A stretch of 7,220 bases of DNA, taken from assembly GCA_029821455.1 (NCBI GenBank), contig JALGTI010000149.1:1-7220 (forward strand), read 5' to 3'. This stretch comes from Candidatus Zipacnadia bacterium. GTDB lineage: Bacteria; Armatimonadota; Zipacnadia; Zipacnadales; Zipacnadaceae. Both the position numbers and the translations under genes were made by a program. A model generated the notes under the pieces. That model made no database searches and had not been told where the DNA came from. It saw nothing but the letters and a program-made list of their open reading frames with translations. Each line of letters begins with the position of its first letter. Position 1 is the stretch's first letter. Shown here piece by piece: positions 1 to 6,380 of this stretch.

Positions 1-692
1 TGCCCCGTCCCGACGATAAGCAGTTTGGGACCGGGAAGAGCTTGCCTGGCCCTGGCAAAAGCCTTGAGCAACTGGTCGTGCGCCTTGGCTTCGCGCAAGT
101 TAGCCACATTGCAGATGACAGCCGCTTCGTGCTGGAAACCGAACTCCTCCCGCACTCTCGACCTGCCACGGGCTTGGACCATCCGGTCCGCCCGGATGCC
201 GTTTCTAATAGTCACAAGCTTGTGACCCATTTTTGGATACCGTGCGTGGAGCGATTTCCGTACTCGATCCGATACGCAGATGATATCAGTGGCAAAGCGC
301 ACGATGGCAGGATACAACTGCTGCAATGGGAATTGGTACATCTGGACATTATGTTCCGTATAGACTCGAACCGGTGTCTTGGCGAAATATGCAGAGGAAA
401 GCCCCCAAAAACCAGGCCGCGGTATGTGGCTGTGGAGAATCTCTATGCGGCGCCGCCTCATCAGTTGATAGAGGGCAATACAAGTTCGCGGATCCGTCTT
501 GGCCCGGTCAGGGAGCCGAATGACCTCGATATCTGCATCCTGCAATTCGACCTCTAACTCCCCATCGCCCTCGAGATACACGACGACCGTGCGGTACTTG
601 TCGCGGTCCAAATGGCAAGCTAGGTCAACTACGACGCGTTCAGCTCCCCCACGGTCCAACGAAGCTATCAACTGCATCACATTATGTACCAT
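1..692 (-). CDS. GT4-family (GT-B fold) glycosyltransferase, N-terminal part, cut by window edge
   Basis: The reading frame stays open from ATG at 692 to the window edge, giving 230 residues of a protein whose family is usually about 360-390 long. Visible GT4 landmarks in order are GGAERVV at residues 15-21 (glycine-rich N-terminal loop), HSH at 87-89, TEHN at 112-115, CVSDRVRKS at 139-147, RNGI at 163-166 at the domain linker, and LLIVGTG at 224-230 in the second Rossmann domain. The donor-binding EX7E motif would lie outside the window. The family moves a sugar from a nucleotide donor to a glycan acceptor in the cytoplasm. The start at 692 is chosen because GGGAG lies 9 nt upstream and the usual GT4 N-terminus begins here. 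An in-frame ATG at 806 would add 38 residues not typical of the family. It is the last visible gene of the minus-strand glycan cluster. Donor and acceptor are unknown. Confidence 0.9.
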   Translation of the reverse strand, partial: MVHNVMQLIASLDRGGAERVVVDLACHLDRDKYRTVVVYLEGDGELEVELQDADIEVIRLPDRAKTDPRTCIALYQLMRRRRIEILHSHIPRPGFWGLSSAYFAKTPVRVYTEHNVQMYQFPLQQLYPAIVRFATDIICVSDRVRKSLHARYPKMGHKLVTIRNGIRADRMVQARGRSRVREEFGFQHEAAVICNVANLREAKAHDQLLKAFARARQALPGPKLLIVGTG

Positions 693-701
693 TCTTGTGA
701 T

Positions 702-706
702 CTCCC
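702..706 (-). promoter_or_regulatory. Shine-Dalgarno site deciding the start of the edge-truncated GT4 gene
   Basis: GGGAG stands 9 nt before the ATG at 692. The alternative in-frame ATG at 806 has no purine-rich site before it (the preceding bases are GCCGGCG). This favours the shorter protein that starts at the conserved GT4 N-terminus. Confidence 0.6.
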
Positions 707-831
707 ATGCGCCCCCGCAGGAGACCTCTGGTACAGGCGCGCTTTCTGTGACCTGCAGCGCACTGTGCCTTCCGCATAAGGTTCTGCGAACTACATGAAC
801 GGGCATCGCCGGCGGTTACGTTTTCGTACGC

Positions 832-2001
832 CTACGTCAACCTCTGATAGAGTTCATCATACTGCCGAACCATCTGCTCGGCCGTGAACGTGGCAAGAGC
901 GCGTTCACGCGCTACAAGCCCGTACTCTGATCGTTGGTCCTCGTCACTTGCCAGCTCACACACTGCTTTGGCCAAGGCTTCAACATCCCGACACGGCACG
1001 AGTCGACCGGAAATGCCGTGTTCTATAACTTCCGGGTTGCCGCCGACATCAGTCGCCACAATGGCTTTTTGAGCACCAGCAGCCTCAACGAGTGAGATCG
1101 AGAGCGCCTCCGTTAGCGAAGGTTGGACATATATATCATAAGCTCCGAGCAGCCTGCTGACGTCTTCTCTGTGCCCAAGAAACTTGACGCGGTCCAGAAT
1201 GCCACAATTTGCAGCAAGACCACGCAGGGATGCTTCATATTCGCCACTGCCGGCGAGTACTAGTACTGCTTCGGGGTGTTCCTCTACGATTAAGGGGAAT
1301 GCGCGGATCAAGTAGTCGTACCCCTTGATTTTCACCAGTCTCCCGACACAGCCTACGACAAGGCTATCCTGGCTAAACCCCAACTTCCTGCGCAATTCCA
1401 CGCGTTCTGGGTCGCTTAGTGGCTCGGGAAGCTGTATTCCATTGTAGATAACGGAAACGCAGGAGCTTCTCGCGGGGATGGCTCTAAGCAGAGAGCGTCT
1501 CGCTTGCTGAGAAACGCACACTTCCCAGTCAATGTATCGGTCCGTAACTTTCCGCAACGCACGTATCCAGGCGGCGTTCTCGTGGTGCAGGATATGGTCT
1601 GTGTATATTACTATTGGTATCTTTCCCCTGCGACACACAACGGCCCCGACCACGCCTATCGAGGCGGCATGTAGGTGCACGATATCAGGCCGGAAATCTC
1701 TGATGACACTCTTCAGGCGCCAGGCGTACATCGAAAAGAAGGGGTGGAAGACTGGAACTTCGTAAAGCCTAACTCCAGCCTGCTTGAGTTCCTCGAGCAA
1801 TGCTTCCGGTGGCCTTGGGTGAATGGTAGTGAAGTAGCAAATGGCCTTGGCGTACCGATCGGTGGGCAGACCAGCAGCCAATTCAATCAATACCTTCTGG
1901 ATGCCCCCGCCGACCAGGTCGGAATGTACCATCAGCACGCGACGACGTTTGCCTTGATTCGCCGACATACTCTCTGGGGTGTGCAACTGTGTCGCACTCA
2001 T
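832..2001 (-). CDS. GT4-family (GT-B fold) glycosyltransferase, complete
   Basis: This is a full-length (389 aa) retaining GT-B glycosyltransferase of the GT4 type, expected to add a sugar to a polysaccharide or lipid-linked glycan on the cytoplasmic face. The N-terminal domain shows GGGIQKV at residues 31-37 and HLHA at 109-112. The linker has YNGI at 186-189. The C-terminal domain shows GRLVKIKG at 220-227 (R221 and K226 match the phosphate-binding Arg/Lys), LAGSGEYE around 249-256, and the EX7E pair E298/E306 inside SLTEALSISLVEA. No transmembrane segment is seen. The start overlaps the stop of the upstream membrane-protein gene by 4 bp (ATGA), and AGGA lies 7 nt before it, so the two are probably translationally coupled. 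A second Met at residue 12 could be the start, since residues 1-20 lie before the first beta strand. Donor and acceptor cannot be read from the sequence. Confidence 0.95.
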   Translation of the reverse strand: MSATQLHTPESMSANQGKRRRVLMVHSDLVGGGIQKVLIELAAGLPTDRYAKAICYFTTIHPRPPEALLEELKQAGVRLYEVPVFHPFFSMYAWRLKSVIRDFRPDIVHLHAASIGVVGAVVCRRGKIPIVIYTDHILHHENAAWIRALRKVTDRYIDWEVCVSQQARRSLLRAIPARSSCVSVIYNGIQLPEPLSDPERVELRRKLGFSQDSLVVGCVGRLVKIKGYDYLIRAFPLIVEEHPEAVLVLAGSGEYEASLRGLAANCGILDRVKFLGHREDVSRLLGAYDIYVQPSLTEALSISLVEAAGAQKAIVATDVGGNPEVIEHGISGRLVPCRDVEALAKAVCELASDEDQRSEYGLVARERALATFTAEQMVRQYDELYQRLT

Positions 2002-3395
2002 CGTGTTATCCTATCGCCGGTCCCTGACCACGAAACTGTCGGAAACGACAGGTACTGCGAGCGCCGTGTCCGATACTCAGACCAACCTGCTCCCGTAAAA
2101 GCAAGGAGTACTGGCAGCACTTGGGCTCTCATACGCACTGCCTCCCCGGCGATGGAAGTTCCCAGCGCATAAGGGACGATCACAGCGGCCGCCGCGAGCA
2201 AGCAGAAAAGGGTTCCACCTCTCTCCTGACGCCAGCCACGGCGGATTCCCAGTATAAAGAACGGTATGGTAGCATAAAGGAAAACTTGTTCCGGATACGA
2301 AGCTAGCAAGCGAACGCTGCCCAGCCTGATGGGAAATGGCTCCAGAAACAACAACAGCACCCGGATTGGCAACTGCAGGATCATTTGTGCTGGCGTGCTA
2401 GCGCCGATGTTGAATGTGTACTCCGAATGCCTCTGTTCACCCGGTTCTAGCTCCACCGCCTGAGCCCAGAAGGTTTCACGCTTGTATTCGGTATACTCAA
2501 TCGTAGCTTGCTCCCCATAAAGCTCTCTTAGCGCCCGGTTACCCAAAGTCAGACTCGCGGTGCCTAGAGCTAAGATGAGCGCGACCTGGGTGCCCTTTGC
2601 AAGCAAAGTGTTGGACCTGACGGCCAAAATGCCCAGAGCACCAAGTTGCCCCGTGATCGTGAGGATGCCTACATATGGCCTAAACATGAACCCGACAAAC
2701 CAAGAGAGCACCACGATGGGCATGGCGAGAGCCGCGCGCTGACGGGCCCTCAGCATCACCAGCCCGCATGTACTCCAGGCAATGGCGCCGGTCGTGATGG
2801 GGTCTTTCAAGTTGTGCGTTGACCACAACATCAATGATGGCAGAAACGCGGTCAATATCGCCGCGGCCCGCGCTGCTCTCCGATCAAAGAGATGGTAAGC
2901 AATTACATAGACTGCAACCGCCGCCGAAGTTGACCAGACGATATTCATTGCCTCCGGAGCGAAGCTACCGTGGCCAAGCAAGTGATACAAGATTGCGCTG
3001 CGATGGACGATGGTCCACCCGTGTATTTCGGCGAATGACTGGGGCCACTGGAAATGCGACAGCCCCATCTGCCACGACTGAGTTATTCGCCACCCCTGAC
3101 CATCATATACTAGCGCGTCTGCCCTCAGATACCTGTACATCCAAGGCGATAGGTGCTGCATGGCTGCAAGCCCTGCCCTAAGGCTAAGGCTGGCCACAAC
3201 TACCTTACGCAGGAAGCCTACATCGTCTGGGGCTACGTATGGTATGGCGAAGTAGAGTAGGGCGCTCAGTAGTAGGAAAAACGCCACGGCATTCACATGA
3301 GCCTGGTCTACCCCTGACATCACGATATACGTGGCGAGTCCCAGGCCTAATGCTATCAAGAGTTGGACAACGAATTGAATTGGCTTCGAAGTCAT
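1998..3395 (-). CDS. Polytopic membrane protein, GT-C glycosyltransferase-like or polysaccharide polymerase-like
   Basis: This 465-residue protein has about ten to twelve hydrophobic segments, including roughly 6-27, 36-54, 149-169, 176-191, 222-260, 268-285, 337-354, 367-384, 394-415 and 422-437. After the first helices a polar stretch carries ADALVYDGQGW (92-102), with acidic D93 and D98. Then comes FLPSLMLWSTHNLKDP (184-199), a Pro/Trp/Ser...Lys-Asp pattern that I associate with large membrane proteins of polysaccharide clusters loosely annotated as GT39/ArnT-like or as polymerases. A second polar loop spans about 286-336, and GEAVRMRAQVLP (417-428) precedes the last helix. Acidic residues in an early non-cytoplasmic loop are typical of GT-C enzymes using polyprenyl-phosphate sugars, so a transfer or polymerisation role outside the membrane is inferred. 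Its stop overlaps the next GT4 start. Only a weak AGG-type ribosome site precedes its ATG. The exact family is not certain. Confidence 0.8.
   Translation of the reverse strand: MTSKPIQFVVQLLIALGLGLATYIVMSGVDQAHVNAVAFFLLLSALLYFAIPYVAPDDVGFLRKVVVASLSLRAGLAAMQHLSPWMYRYLRADALVYDGQGWRITQSWQMGLSHFQWPQSFAEIHGWTIVHRSAILYHLLGHGSFAPEAMNIVWSTSAAVAVYVIAYHLFDRRAARAAAILTAFLPSLMLWSTHNLKDPITTGAIAWSTCGLVMLRARQRAALAMPIVVLSWFVGFMFRPYVGILTITGQLGALGILAVRSNTLLAKGTQVALILALGTASLTLGNRALRELYGEQATIEYTEYKRETFWAQAVELEPGEQRHSEYTFNIGASTPAQMILQLPIRVLLLFLEPFPIRLGSVRLLASYPEQVFLYATIPFFILGIRRGWRQERGGTLFCLLAAAAVIVPYALGTSIAGEAVRMRAQVLPVLLAFTGAGWSEYRTRRSQYLSFPTVSWSGTGDRITR
2009..2012 (-). promoter_or_regulatory. Ribosome binding site inside the membrane-protein gene, for the downstream GT4
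   Basis: AGGA lies 7 nt before the ATG at 2001, within the last codons of the upstream gene. Together with the ATGA overlap it supports translational coupling and the longer of the two possible starts. Confidence 0.55.
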
Positions 3396-3589
3396 GACTA
3401 CTGCCTGCAGTGATCGGCTATGCCATAACCGCTGAGCTGCGAACGTATGGGTTCAGTCAGCGGCGATGGTCTCTAGGCACCCTAGCTGCGCCAAAACGGA
3501 TCAGGTGATTGTCCTCTCTCTTGACCAGTTCCCGTCCATTTTCAGGCCGAATTGGCGCTTTCAAGAGTATGTCAGGCCGCTTGCACCAG

Positions 3590-4621
3590 TTAAGTTTGAA
3601 TATCCCCTGAAGCTGGCCGTGCGAACGCGAAGCCATAGCCTCGCTCATCAAACGCCTGCTGGGCTTGCCTGGCCTGCGCTTCATCCTCATATGTGCCCAC
3701 TATCGCCCCACCCGACCCCGCAAACTTGGCCGGAAGACCGAGCCTCCGCGCTAACATGATCATTTCCAGATTCTCCTCGCCTATGGCCTCATCTCCATAG
3801 AGTTGACGCCGCAGGTCGAAGTTCCTGTTCATCAGTTCCCCAAACGTCTGAGTATCTCCCGCTTTGAGAGCCTCACAGCCCAAGTCAGTATAGTGGGCAA
3901 ACTCCTGCATAGCAGCTATTACGGCTGGCTCCCCGCTCTGATAGCGATCGCGCATCGGGTTATGCAGTTTGCCCGAGCAGGTTGTCGAGTGAGGCAGGTA
4001 GGCAACGTACAGAGGCGGCAGCAGGTCAACGGGGAGCCTCTCGTAGGCGCCGTAGCCATGCTGTTGTACATACTCCGGCTTGAAGTCCATATAGACGAGG
4101 CCGCCGTAGGTCTGTACAACCCGATCCTGTAGCCCGGCTTGAATATCGAGCTCTTCGGTCTCCACCGAGAGCACCAAGTGTGGCTGCAGGGGGAGAGGGA
4201 TCTGCTGCTCAGTCAGCCCAAAGAAATCCATAAGGCACTTGAAGCCCCCTGCAACAATGGCACTGGAACCGCCCAGGCCTACCTGGCGCGGAATATTCGT
4301 ATCATATTCAATGGCAAAGGGGGTATCAGGTAGATCGATACTGTGCTCCTGACAATACGAATAGAACCTCTTGCACGTGGCGTATAGCAGCCGTACTCCT
4401 CCGTAATACCCATCCTCAGAGGCGACCCTTGACAACTGCTCAAGACTATCGAAGGCGAACGGGTCAAACCTGGGATTAGGAATGATCCGCAAGTCTGGGC
4501 TCTCCCTCAACCTGACCGTGGCCCAGAAATCCTTAATCAGTACTGCAAGGGTCTTGCCACCGAACCCATCGGAAGGGTTACCTAGCAAACCCAGTCGCGC
4601 GCCGACAAAATGAGTAGGCAT
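3590..4621 (-). CDS. GHMP-superfamily sugar kinase, plant-type glucuronokinase-like
   Basis: This is a 343-residue soluble kinase. GHMP landmarks are the N-terminal GLLGNPSDGFGGKT (11-24), the ATP-binding glycine loop PRQVGLGGSSA (111-121), AGLQDRVVQTYGG (162-174) with D166 as probable catalytic base, and the third motif KFAGSGGAIVG (299-309). Blocks such as EGYYGG/DGYYGG-VRLL (70-79), YDTNIPRQ (106-113) and MNRNFDLRRQLYGDE (264-278) match, from memory and in the same order, the plant glucuronokinases. Those enzymes phosphorylate D-glucuronate to glucuronate 1-phosphate for UDP-glucuronate salvage. Substrate is therefore a reasoned guess; another sugar acid or hexose is possible. A GAGGGGTGG stretch ends 6 nt before the ATG. 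The gene is first in the minus-strand glycan cluster and 194 bp ahead of the membrane-protein gene, so a product feeding nucleotide-sugar synthesis fits. No partner pyrophosphorylase is in the window. Confidence 0.9.
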   Translation of the reverse strand: MPTHFVGARLGLLGNPSDGFGGKTLAVLIKDFWATVRLRESPDLRIIPNPRFDPFAFDSLEQLSRVASEDGYYGGVRLLYATCKRFYSYCQEHSIDLPDTPFAIEYDTNIPRQVGLGGSSAIVAGGFKCLMDFFGLTEQQIPLPLQPHLVLSVETEELDIQAGLQDRVVQTYGGLVYMDFKPEYVQQHGYGAYERLPVDLLPPLYVAYLPHSTTCSGKLHNPMRDRYQSGEPAVIAAMQEFAHYTDLGCEALKAGDTQTFGELMNRNFDLRRQLYGDEAIGEENLEMIMLARRLGLPAKFAGSGGAIVGTYEDEAQARQAQQAFDERGYGFAFARPASGDIQT

Positions 4622-4640
4622 TCTGTGCCACCCCTCACAG

Positions 4641-4820
4641 TTATAGCGCTGTAGTCTCTTGCTCGGGTTCTAATCCTCTGATCTTGCCCTCGGCACCCGC
4701 CCCCGGCACCGTTGTATCAACGCATCCAGCACAGATTACTTCTGCGTCGTCAAGCCCTAGATAAGGTGCCTTGCCAATGGTTTCTGCGCGCCGTCCAAGA
4801 GCACGGCATTGGTTTGCACC
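4641..4820 (-). other. Open frame just upstream of the kinase; possible remnant of a lost gene's 3' end
   Basis: After a TAG at 4821-4823 the minus strand is open for 59 codons and ends with TAA at 4641, 19 nt before the kinase ATG, which is operon-like spacing. The translated stretch has a plausible coding composition (for example IGKAPYLGLDDAEVICAG, then VPGAGAEGKIRGLEPEQ, ending ETTAL) but no ATG or TTG start; the only GTG is late, leaving 22 codons. Two stops lie in frame just upstream. I do not recognise a family. It may be the tail of a decayed gene, or chance. Confidence 0.25.
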
Positions 4821-4880
4821 CTAGTCAGTGATCATCTGTGTCTCGGCCTAACTGTCCATTGCCTGCTGTTGGCATACTTG

Positions 4881-4921
4881 TGGCGCCAACGGGCGCCCGT
4901 GCCAGCCTCCGCGAGGATGGC
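4881..4921. repeat. Adjacent GC-rich palindromes and a hairpin in the kinase leader
   Basis: Two perfect palindromes abut: TGGCGCCA (4881-4888) and ACGGGCGCCCGT (4889-4900). They are followed directly by a stem of 9 pairs with one mismatch and a CGC loop (GCCAGCCTC pairing with GAGGATGGC, 4901-4921). No T-run follows on either strand, so this is not a standard intrinsic terminator. In an RNA from the promoter near 5013 it would lie about 100 nt into the leader. Confidence 0.5.
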
Positions 4922-5000
4922 TCGTGATGCTGACTTGTGCCAACGCCATGGTTTACTCGATGAACGGATCAGTTACCCCAGGCGTTAACGGGTTCCATCG

Positions 5001-5012
5001 TGTTTGTAAACA
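5001..5012. promoter_or_regulatory. Operator-like dyad next to the -10 element
   Basis: TGTTTGTAAACA has 5-bp arms (TGTTT/AAACA) around a GT centre. It directly follows the -10 box of the minus-strand promoter candidate and covers its expected transcription start, where a repressor site would act. The binding protein is unknown. Confidence 0.35.
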
Positions 5013-5041
5013 ATTATAGACTATCGCTCACCAGAAAACAA
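5013..5041 (-). promoter_or_regulatory. Sigma-70-type promoter candidate for the glycan cluster
   Basis: Read on the minus strand, TTGTTT (5036-5041) and a perfect TATAAT (5013-5018) are 17 bp apart. Transcription would start near 5006 and run into the kinase gene with a leader of roughly 385 nt. The -35 box matches only its first three consensus bases. No better promoter was seen closer to the kinase start. Confidence 0.5.
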
Positions 5042-5290
5042 GTCATTAGAGACAGAGTTGATACAACCTTGAGCCTAAGATGACTTCTATTAATTCGGCT
5101 GTCCAGGGATAAAGTCTTTGAGCGAGTGTTTGCAGGGGCTGGACTGGGTCAGTTTAGACCGAACAATACCACCCCGTGCGAATGCCTTCCATAACTATGC
5201 GGATGTTGCGTTGAGCGGCATGGTACGTCTTCCTGCCCTGGCGCACCTGGCTCCTAGGCCCGGTCGTTTCGTTTGCGGCCGGTTCGGCCC

Positions 5291-5312
5291 GACATTACGT
5301 TTCCGTTATGTC
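5291..5312. repeat. Short hairpin in the intergenic region
   Basis: GACATTACG and CGTTATGTC pair over nine positions with one T-T mismatch around a TTTC loop. No T-run follows. It may be a chance stem, a small binding site, or part of a lost mobile element. Confidence 0.4.
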
Positions 5313-5586
5313 GCGTAGCGCATGACAGCCTGGCTTGGTGGTCACACAGCGCTGACTGAGCGCGTTGTCTTGGGTATTCTCTCTGCCTAGGGCTAGCACC
5401 TGCCCCGGGTATGGCCACCTGGAAGCGACCGGGCGATAGATTCACTATCTCCTGCAAGCTGGCCCACACCCACGGAGCGCGGGGCCATGTAGAGGCAAAC
5501 GCTAGTACTTCAGGGTTTGTGCTTCAAGAGGCGTAGGCGGGAGAACGTCCACACAGGGGAAACGAAGTGTTGATTTTGATCGGCAA

Positions 5587-5931
5587 CTAGCGGGGCGGTA
5601 GATTGTCAGTCGACTGGCGCCCGCTCGCTTCGTCACGCAACAGTGCTCGAAGCGAATCGTATACAATACTTAAGCCTGCTGCGTCCAACCCCCCGTGCTC
5701 ATCAATAAGCGCGTCACCGATGTATCGTACCGGTAACCCTCTAATTGCAGCCACCGCCCACGCGGCCAAGGTGCGCACCAGCGGACTTCTGTCCTCCATG
5801 GCTTCTTCCAACGCAGCTTCAGCTTCCTGGGCACGCAGTTCTCCCAAGCGAAATGCAGCCACGGCCCTGGTTCTTGCGCGGTGCGAGGAGAGACGCCTGA
5901 TTAGCCTATCTACGCGACTAGCGCGGGGCAT
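5587..5931 (-). CDS. Small HEAT-repeat protein
   Basis: This is a 114-residue soluble protein whose first two thirds form about two HEAT-type helical hairpins. Helices run roughly 7-16, 19-31 (ending RLGELRA), 35-46 (AEAALEEAMED) and 50-63 (PLVRTLAAWAVAAI). The pattern of Arg and Ala-Ala followed by Leu-Gly, then Asp-x-Ser-Pro-Leu-Val-Arg, is typical of HEAT or PBS-lyase-type repeats, which act as protein-binding scaffolds rather than enzymes. The tail (65-114) is less regular and has no clear motif. GGAGG at 5936-5940 stands 4 nt before the ATG and supports a real gene. It is short for a HEAT protein and sits alone between long gaps, so a partner is not evident. It could also be the surviving piece of a longer protein, though start and stop look intact. 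Confidence 0.75.
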   Translation of the reverse strand: MPRASRVDRLIRRLSSHRARTRAVAAFRLGELRAQEAEAALEEAMEDRSPLVRTLAAWAVAAIRGLPVRYIGDALIDEHGGLDAAGLSIVYDSLRALLRDEASGRQSTDNLPPR

Positions 5932-6380
5932 CCTGCCTCCACGAGATCAATGCGTTACTCACACGCCCAGCCAAACCCAAACCGCCGTTACACCAGTATT
6001 GCAGTGGAGCTTGCTCGCCCAAGCCGGGCTGCCAAGCCAATATTGGGGGAGAGAGAGATTCAAATGTGCATGTCCGCAACGACGCCAAGCCAAGTCCCAG
6101 TGGCGGCGCTGGAGGGAATCCTTCCTATTCTCCGACTTACCAAATACTGCAGATAGCTGCTTGTCGGTGGCCGATGGTCGCAGGAGCTTACCATACTTCC
6201 ACCAGAATTGCAAACGTGCCAGGAACACTCCATTTGGGGCCGCTTCGCTTCGCGCGCCCCTGCTGCCGCACGCAGGTTTGACATCTTCTTTCAGGAAAGG
6301 CATTCATGACAGGTTCGAAGAGCATACCAACAGCAATAAGCGAGATGGCGAATCCCGGTTGAAGACAGTGACTGATCAAG
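5932..6380. other. Intergenic stretch with nothing recognisable
   Basis: Open frames occur on both strands here, but their translations are rich in Cys, Trp, His and Arg, lack domain motifs and have no good ribosome sites. Besides GGAGG at 5936-5940 before the HEAT gene, I see only a 10-bp palindrome, CCAATATTGG, near 6036. It may be decayed sequence next to the dehydrogenase relic. Confidence 0.5.

Larger units (their letters stand above)
4622..5586. other. Long intergenic region without a convincing gene
   Basis: About 965 bp separate the kinase from the HEAT-repeat gene. I read all frames and found only short open stretches with no recognisable protein signature. What it does hold is a minus-strand promoter candidate (5013-5041), a dyad right after it (5001-5012), GC-rich palindromes (4881-4900), a hairpin (4901-4921), two copies of a GTTG-N3-CAAC dyad (4711-4721 and 5057-5067), a hairpin at 5291-5312, and a 59-codon open frame ending at 4641. 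It could be a long regulated leader of the glycan cluster, or the worn-down remains of a lost gene. Confidence 0.6.

Noticed and set aside
42..557. Plus-strand 171-residue open frame
   Set aside because: It is antisense to the edge-truncated GT4 gene, whose frame shows several ordered family motifs; the plus-strand translation shows none.
1675..2172. Plus-strand 165-residue open frame across the junction of the GT4 and membrane-protein genes
   Set aside because: It lies antisense to two motif-supported genes and has no domain pattern.
3457..3690. Minus-strand 77-residue open frame between the kinase and membrane-protein genes
   Set aside because: It overlaps the 3' end of the kinase in another frame, is very basic, and shows no motif or ribosome site.
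5118..5318. Plus-strand 66-residue frame in the intergenic region, considered as a transposase remnant
   Set aside because: No transposase motif, terminal inverted repeats or target duplication could be found.
5254..5469. Minus-strand 71-residue frame
   Set aside because: Arg-rich translation without motif, no ribosome site, and no plausible neighbour relation.
5959..6303. Minus-strand 114-residue frame just upstream of the HEAT gene
   Set aside because: Trp-, Cys- and Arg-rich translation without motif or SD; operon-like position alone is not enough.
6311..6317. GTTCGAA, resembling a tRNA T-loop
   Set aside because: No acceptor, D or anticodon stems can be folded around it.
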